From positions 34,891,501 to 34,955,500 of the forward strand of contig JAVFKF010000002.1 of assembly GCA_036926295.1 (NCBI GenBank): a DNA stretch of 64,000 nucleotides, given 5' to 3'. This DNA comes from Pachydiplax longipennis. Lineage: Eukaryota > Arthropoda > Insecta > Odonata > Libellulidae. The notes beneath the pieces were generated by a model, which worked only from the letters and a program-made list of their open reading frames with translations, searched no databases and was not told the DNA's origin. Made by a program: the position numbers and the translations under genes. Shown one piece after another: positions 60,301 to 64,000 of this stretch. The stretch's first letter is position 1. The number at the start of each line of letters is the position of its first letter.

Positions 60301-62731
60301 ATAGCATATCTGAATAATTAAATTGTACGCAAGTGACATAATAGTACATGATAAAAAGAAGGTAACGAGGATGTCATTGACCATTTTGGCTTATGCTACG
60401 TTTTCTGGTCATTTAACCATTTTCAGAGATTGGAGCTTTCGTGAACATTATGGATGTCAAATATTAAACAATTTTCCATGTTGCTAAGCAAACTTAAAGA
60501 AATATAACTAATGGACAAAAGTTATTCAAAGTATGAAATACTAATCCCACAACTTGTAAATGACTTAGAATTAAGAAATAAAGAATAAAAGGGGCACTTT
60601 CTCTCCAAAGGTTGATTCATTCATATTTTTCTAATACACCCAATTTTTCCAATACAAGTAATTGAAAAGATTTACTTTCATTATCTAAATTATGATATAA
60701 TAATTTTATACTATTTTCCTTTCAAACCTTCCACCTTATGGTTCACCTAAAAGTGTAAGGGATTTTCTTTCACACTATTAAGTGGATTCAAATTAAGTTT
60801 GTAATGGCAAAAAAAAATTAAAATTTTTGGGTTGCAGTTACTGTAAACAAAGAAATAGGGAAACCATTATTTATGAGATGATATAGGAGTTACATGATAA
60901 AAGCTTGAATTTGAACTAAATCACAATTTTTTTTTTAAACTACAGATTGTGAAAATTTTAGTGTTCAATACATTATGACAAGCAAACAATAGCAGTTTGA
61001 CTGACAGAGAGTAATTGTGACTAAAATTCAACTGCACTGGCGTATACATCCCAATGGTTGGAAATACATGGAAGTGTCACAACAATGATTATAATGATTT
61101 ATAACATGTTTAGAACATTGTTAAATCTTGATATCTCTGAGATTCTACGTAATATTTACCAATACAACATATAATCTACTTGATGTACACCTAAAACATA
61201 TTGATTCATGCAATGACTAGTATGAAGAAAATCATACATTTTGATAGAAAATGTTCATAACTCTAGGCACATGCAAACTATTATCCTGTTTTTTGTTATC
61301 AGGTTAATAAATCCTATTTCAGCTAAAAGAAAATTTTAATATTTCTTATAGGATCAGAGAGCATGAGAATTTAAAAGGAAACTTATTTTTGTACTAAAAC
61401 GGAAGCTGTACATACTCTAGAAAGAATTAAGATATCCATTTACAAAAAAATTAAAAATTGCTTTCCTAAATAAAACCACTGAGCAAAACTGTGATTATAA
61501 GGCTAAGGTGTATCAATTAAATGAAAAATATTTGGTTCAGATAGGGCAATAAAATGCACTATCTAAATGCACTTTAAGCTATAAAAATGAACTATCAATT
61601 TAATTTAGAGAATTATGTTCAGCCAAATAAGATTCTACTTTCTGGCTATAAAAGAACTGCATAATCTATAAGTAATAAAAAGGGTTTATAAGATAAAATA
61701 TTGTAAAGTATTTGCATTTCAAAGTTTTTTTTTAATGTCATCATCTACCCAAGAAATTAGAGTACTTTTGAGAAATGATCTTAGCATCACTTCCTTTGAA
61801 ACATACTGCAACAGCTAAATCTGTTGCTTGATTTTTATACATCACATTAGGATTGGGAATTTATCAATTCCCATAAAGCAGATAAGTTTAAAGCATGCAA
61901 AAATTTGAAAGGGACAAGTTCTAAATTTCAAGCAATATATAATCTACTTGGTGTGACCTCTTCAAACTGAGAGGTCACAGACAAAAATGAGTACTGAAGG
62001 TATCAGAATCAAAAGGATATTAGATTTACAAAAATTATCCAACCTGGGATGTATAAAGATAAGAGTTTTCAGAACATATTCAACTGAAACTCATTTGATA
62101 AAGAAGACACAAAAGAGTCTACAATTTAAAGGAATCCTGAGGGTGTAATTCATAAGACCTTGGAAAAGCTGGAGGTTAAAGAAACCAATAGGTATCTGAT
62201 TGCTGAGAAGAATTGCTATATGCAAGCTATGTGATTAAGGTATTATAAATGCTGCAGAAGTCTAGCTAAGCAGCTAAAATTTGTTTACTGCAAATTGGTA
62301 AACCTGCTACACATAGAAATTCCCAATGAAAATTTCCATTTCTATCAGGTAAGGATTTTCTATTAACATGAATATGAAAGAAAGAAATGCTGTTTTGCTG
62401 AACATGAATGAATGTGATCCGAAACAGCAAAGTCATATTTTCTAGGTATGACTCACATTCTAAACACCATTTTCAATGAAAATGAGTACGCTGCTTCAAT
62501 TATTTAGATATGCTTACACTATCTGAGAGTAAGATAAAACTATATTTACAAAAACGCATACAAGGATCAAAGAATGGAATTGCTTCTTCAACAATGTTAC
62601 AACTTAAACCAATGAAACTTTGGTCTTCATATACACTAGTTTTAAAGAAATCTAGTATGTCACACCAGTAACAAACCAAAGAACTTAGTCTAGTCAGAGA
62701 CTTGTTAATGATTAAAAACTATGGATTAAAG

Positions 62732-62785
62732 AGGATTAAAAGAGAATACTTATAATGCATACTTAATCAAAAGGATTAAAAGAGA
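62732..62785. repeat. Short direct duplication
   Basis: AGGATTAAAAGAGA at 62732 recurs at 62772, each followed by a near-identical ATACTTATA stretch. It is a small local duplication, about 40 bp apart. Confidence 0.6.
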
Positions 62786-64000
62786 CATACTTATATACGA
62801 GGATTGGTCCATTAGTAAAGCTGGTACATATGAGGGGAGTGACACAAGAAGTTCATCAATACATTTAAAAATGTTAGAGAATACTTCTAATTTTGTTTAA
62901 ATTTGCCAACACATCTGAAGGGATCATGATGCAACATGAGTATTACTTTTGATTGTCTTCAGCATAAAGATGAATGGCTTCTTATTGGCTTCCAGATTAT
63001 TCAGAGCACATAGGTTTGCAAAAATACAACCATTTCAAAAAATTCTATGGAGTAGAAAATAACCTCCAGTGTCACATTCTGCCATTAAATATTCCATTGA
63101 TCCATTGGAGCCTACTCTTAACTTAATCAAGTACTACCACAAAACATCATGACTAGTTATATCCTCTTCAGAAAAAAAATCTATACTAAATAATTAGAAA
63201 TTAAATCAAATTTTCTCTGTCCACTAGAGAGGAGAAAATCACAAATCATACTTTCCTGGATTTTAATAAATGTGACACATACTTAGTACCACAATGATAC
63301 TCAAGGTATTACTTCATTGTAACTTCTTCCAGTACCGACAAGTAATTGTTCTTCTAAGGAATCACAACTAGTGCTGACATCTTATTTGTCATTTTTTTGA
63401 CTAGCAATCTGAAAATTAGCCATTCTAACAGAATTTCAAATTTAGTGCAGAACCAAAGTGTGAAATTTATACATTATTATAAACAATAATATATAATTTC
63501 ACATCTAGGACTAACACCCTAAACCAAAGACCATTTCCTTTCTTATCCACAGTGAAAGAAGAAACTAATATCCTCACCTATGAATACAGTTTCAACTATG
63601 TTGAACATAAAACAGATAAAATTACACAAGATTATGGTCAAGATGAACCATTGGAATGAGCCATTGATTAACCCACTGAATCAAATATTCATAAAAATTA
63701 AAAAGTTAAGTTCATGTGTTGTCGTATTGCACATAATATACCTCTATGAACTTGTGCTTCAGTTTTTGCATTTTTATGAAAATTACAGAGGCAAATAAGG
63801 ATAACTGATAGTGATTAAAAGAAGTAGCTAAGATTAATGTGACCAAAGACAAGGAAATGTATTCTTATTACTCTTCATAGATTTCTTAGGTACTTGCAGC
63901 ACACTCGGATCTTATCTCAATCCCATATAAGTTTCTGTTGCCCTTGTTATCTTTCAGCCCCTTGAGTGACTTCATAGAATGATATTGTAAAAATAAGTTA

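Larger units (their letters stand above)
52919..64000. other. Right flank without identifiable genes
   Basis: This is AT-rich, CpG-poor sequence containing the MOCS1 3' UTR, a LINE fragment and one or two SINEs listed separately. Open frames are short and unremarkable. From about 57,400 to 64,000 I see nothing but AT-rich DNA with small local duplications (for example 59980-60010 and 62732-62785). An isolated donor-like site (ATCAGGTAAGG near 62349) has no partner. Confidence 0.5.

Overview
The window is animal nuclear DNA, AT-rich, with intron-split genes, tRNA-derived SINEs and decayed LINEs. Gene structures and protein sequences fit an arthropod, most likely an insect; the order or species cannot be fixed from the sequence alone. 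Four genes can be rebuilt exon by exon with consistent splice phases: RpL9 (22558-24335, +), fuzzy (28682-32370, +), NRDE2 (33480-45097, -) and MOCS1 (46683-52918, +). All four are supported by protein similarity over their full length.

Layout. Positions 1-22,250 hold no gene I can identify. That stretch carries CpG/GC-rich patches (about 4.2-10 kb), two tandem-repeat blocks, a mariner-type MITE, a SINE, LINE fragments, one decayed coding-like reading frame (1498-2000, -) and one orphan exon-like segment with good splice sites (10818-10901, -). RpL9 and fuzzy then follow in the same direction. Fuzzy and NRDE2 converge tail to tail about 1.1 kb apart. NRDE2 and MOCS1 are divergent, sharing a 1.6-kb CpG-rich promoter region. 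The last 11 kb (52,919-64,000) is AT-rich and seems to hold only SINE and LINE fragments.

The genes are unrelated in function: a ribosomal protein, a ciliogenesis/planar-polarity factor, a nuclear RNA-surveillance factor, and the first two steps of molybdenum cofactor synthesis. The best stories are in MOCS1 and NRDE2. MOCS1A ends in the active Gly-Gly tail. The sequence also offers two different in-frame ways (an internal donor 8 nt before the end of the stop codon, or skipping of the last MOCS1A exon) to join it to the MOCS1B exon, so the animal bicistronic/fusion switch is preserved. NRDE2 carries in one intron a 226-bp foldback whose 94-nt arms differ at only three positions, all CpG-type transitions. 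It also carries an oppositely oriented pair of related SINEs in two other introns.

CpG is strongly depleted from roughly 16 kb rightwards except at promoter regions, the pattern expected from past germline methylation. No CRISPR, rRNA or functional tRNA gene was found.
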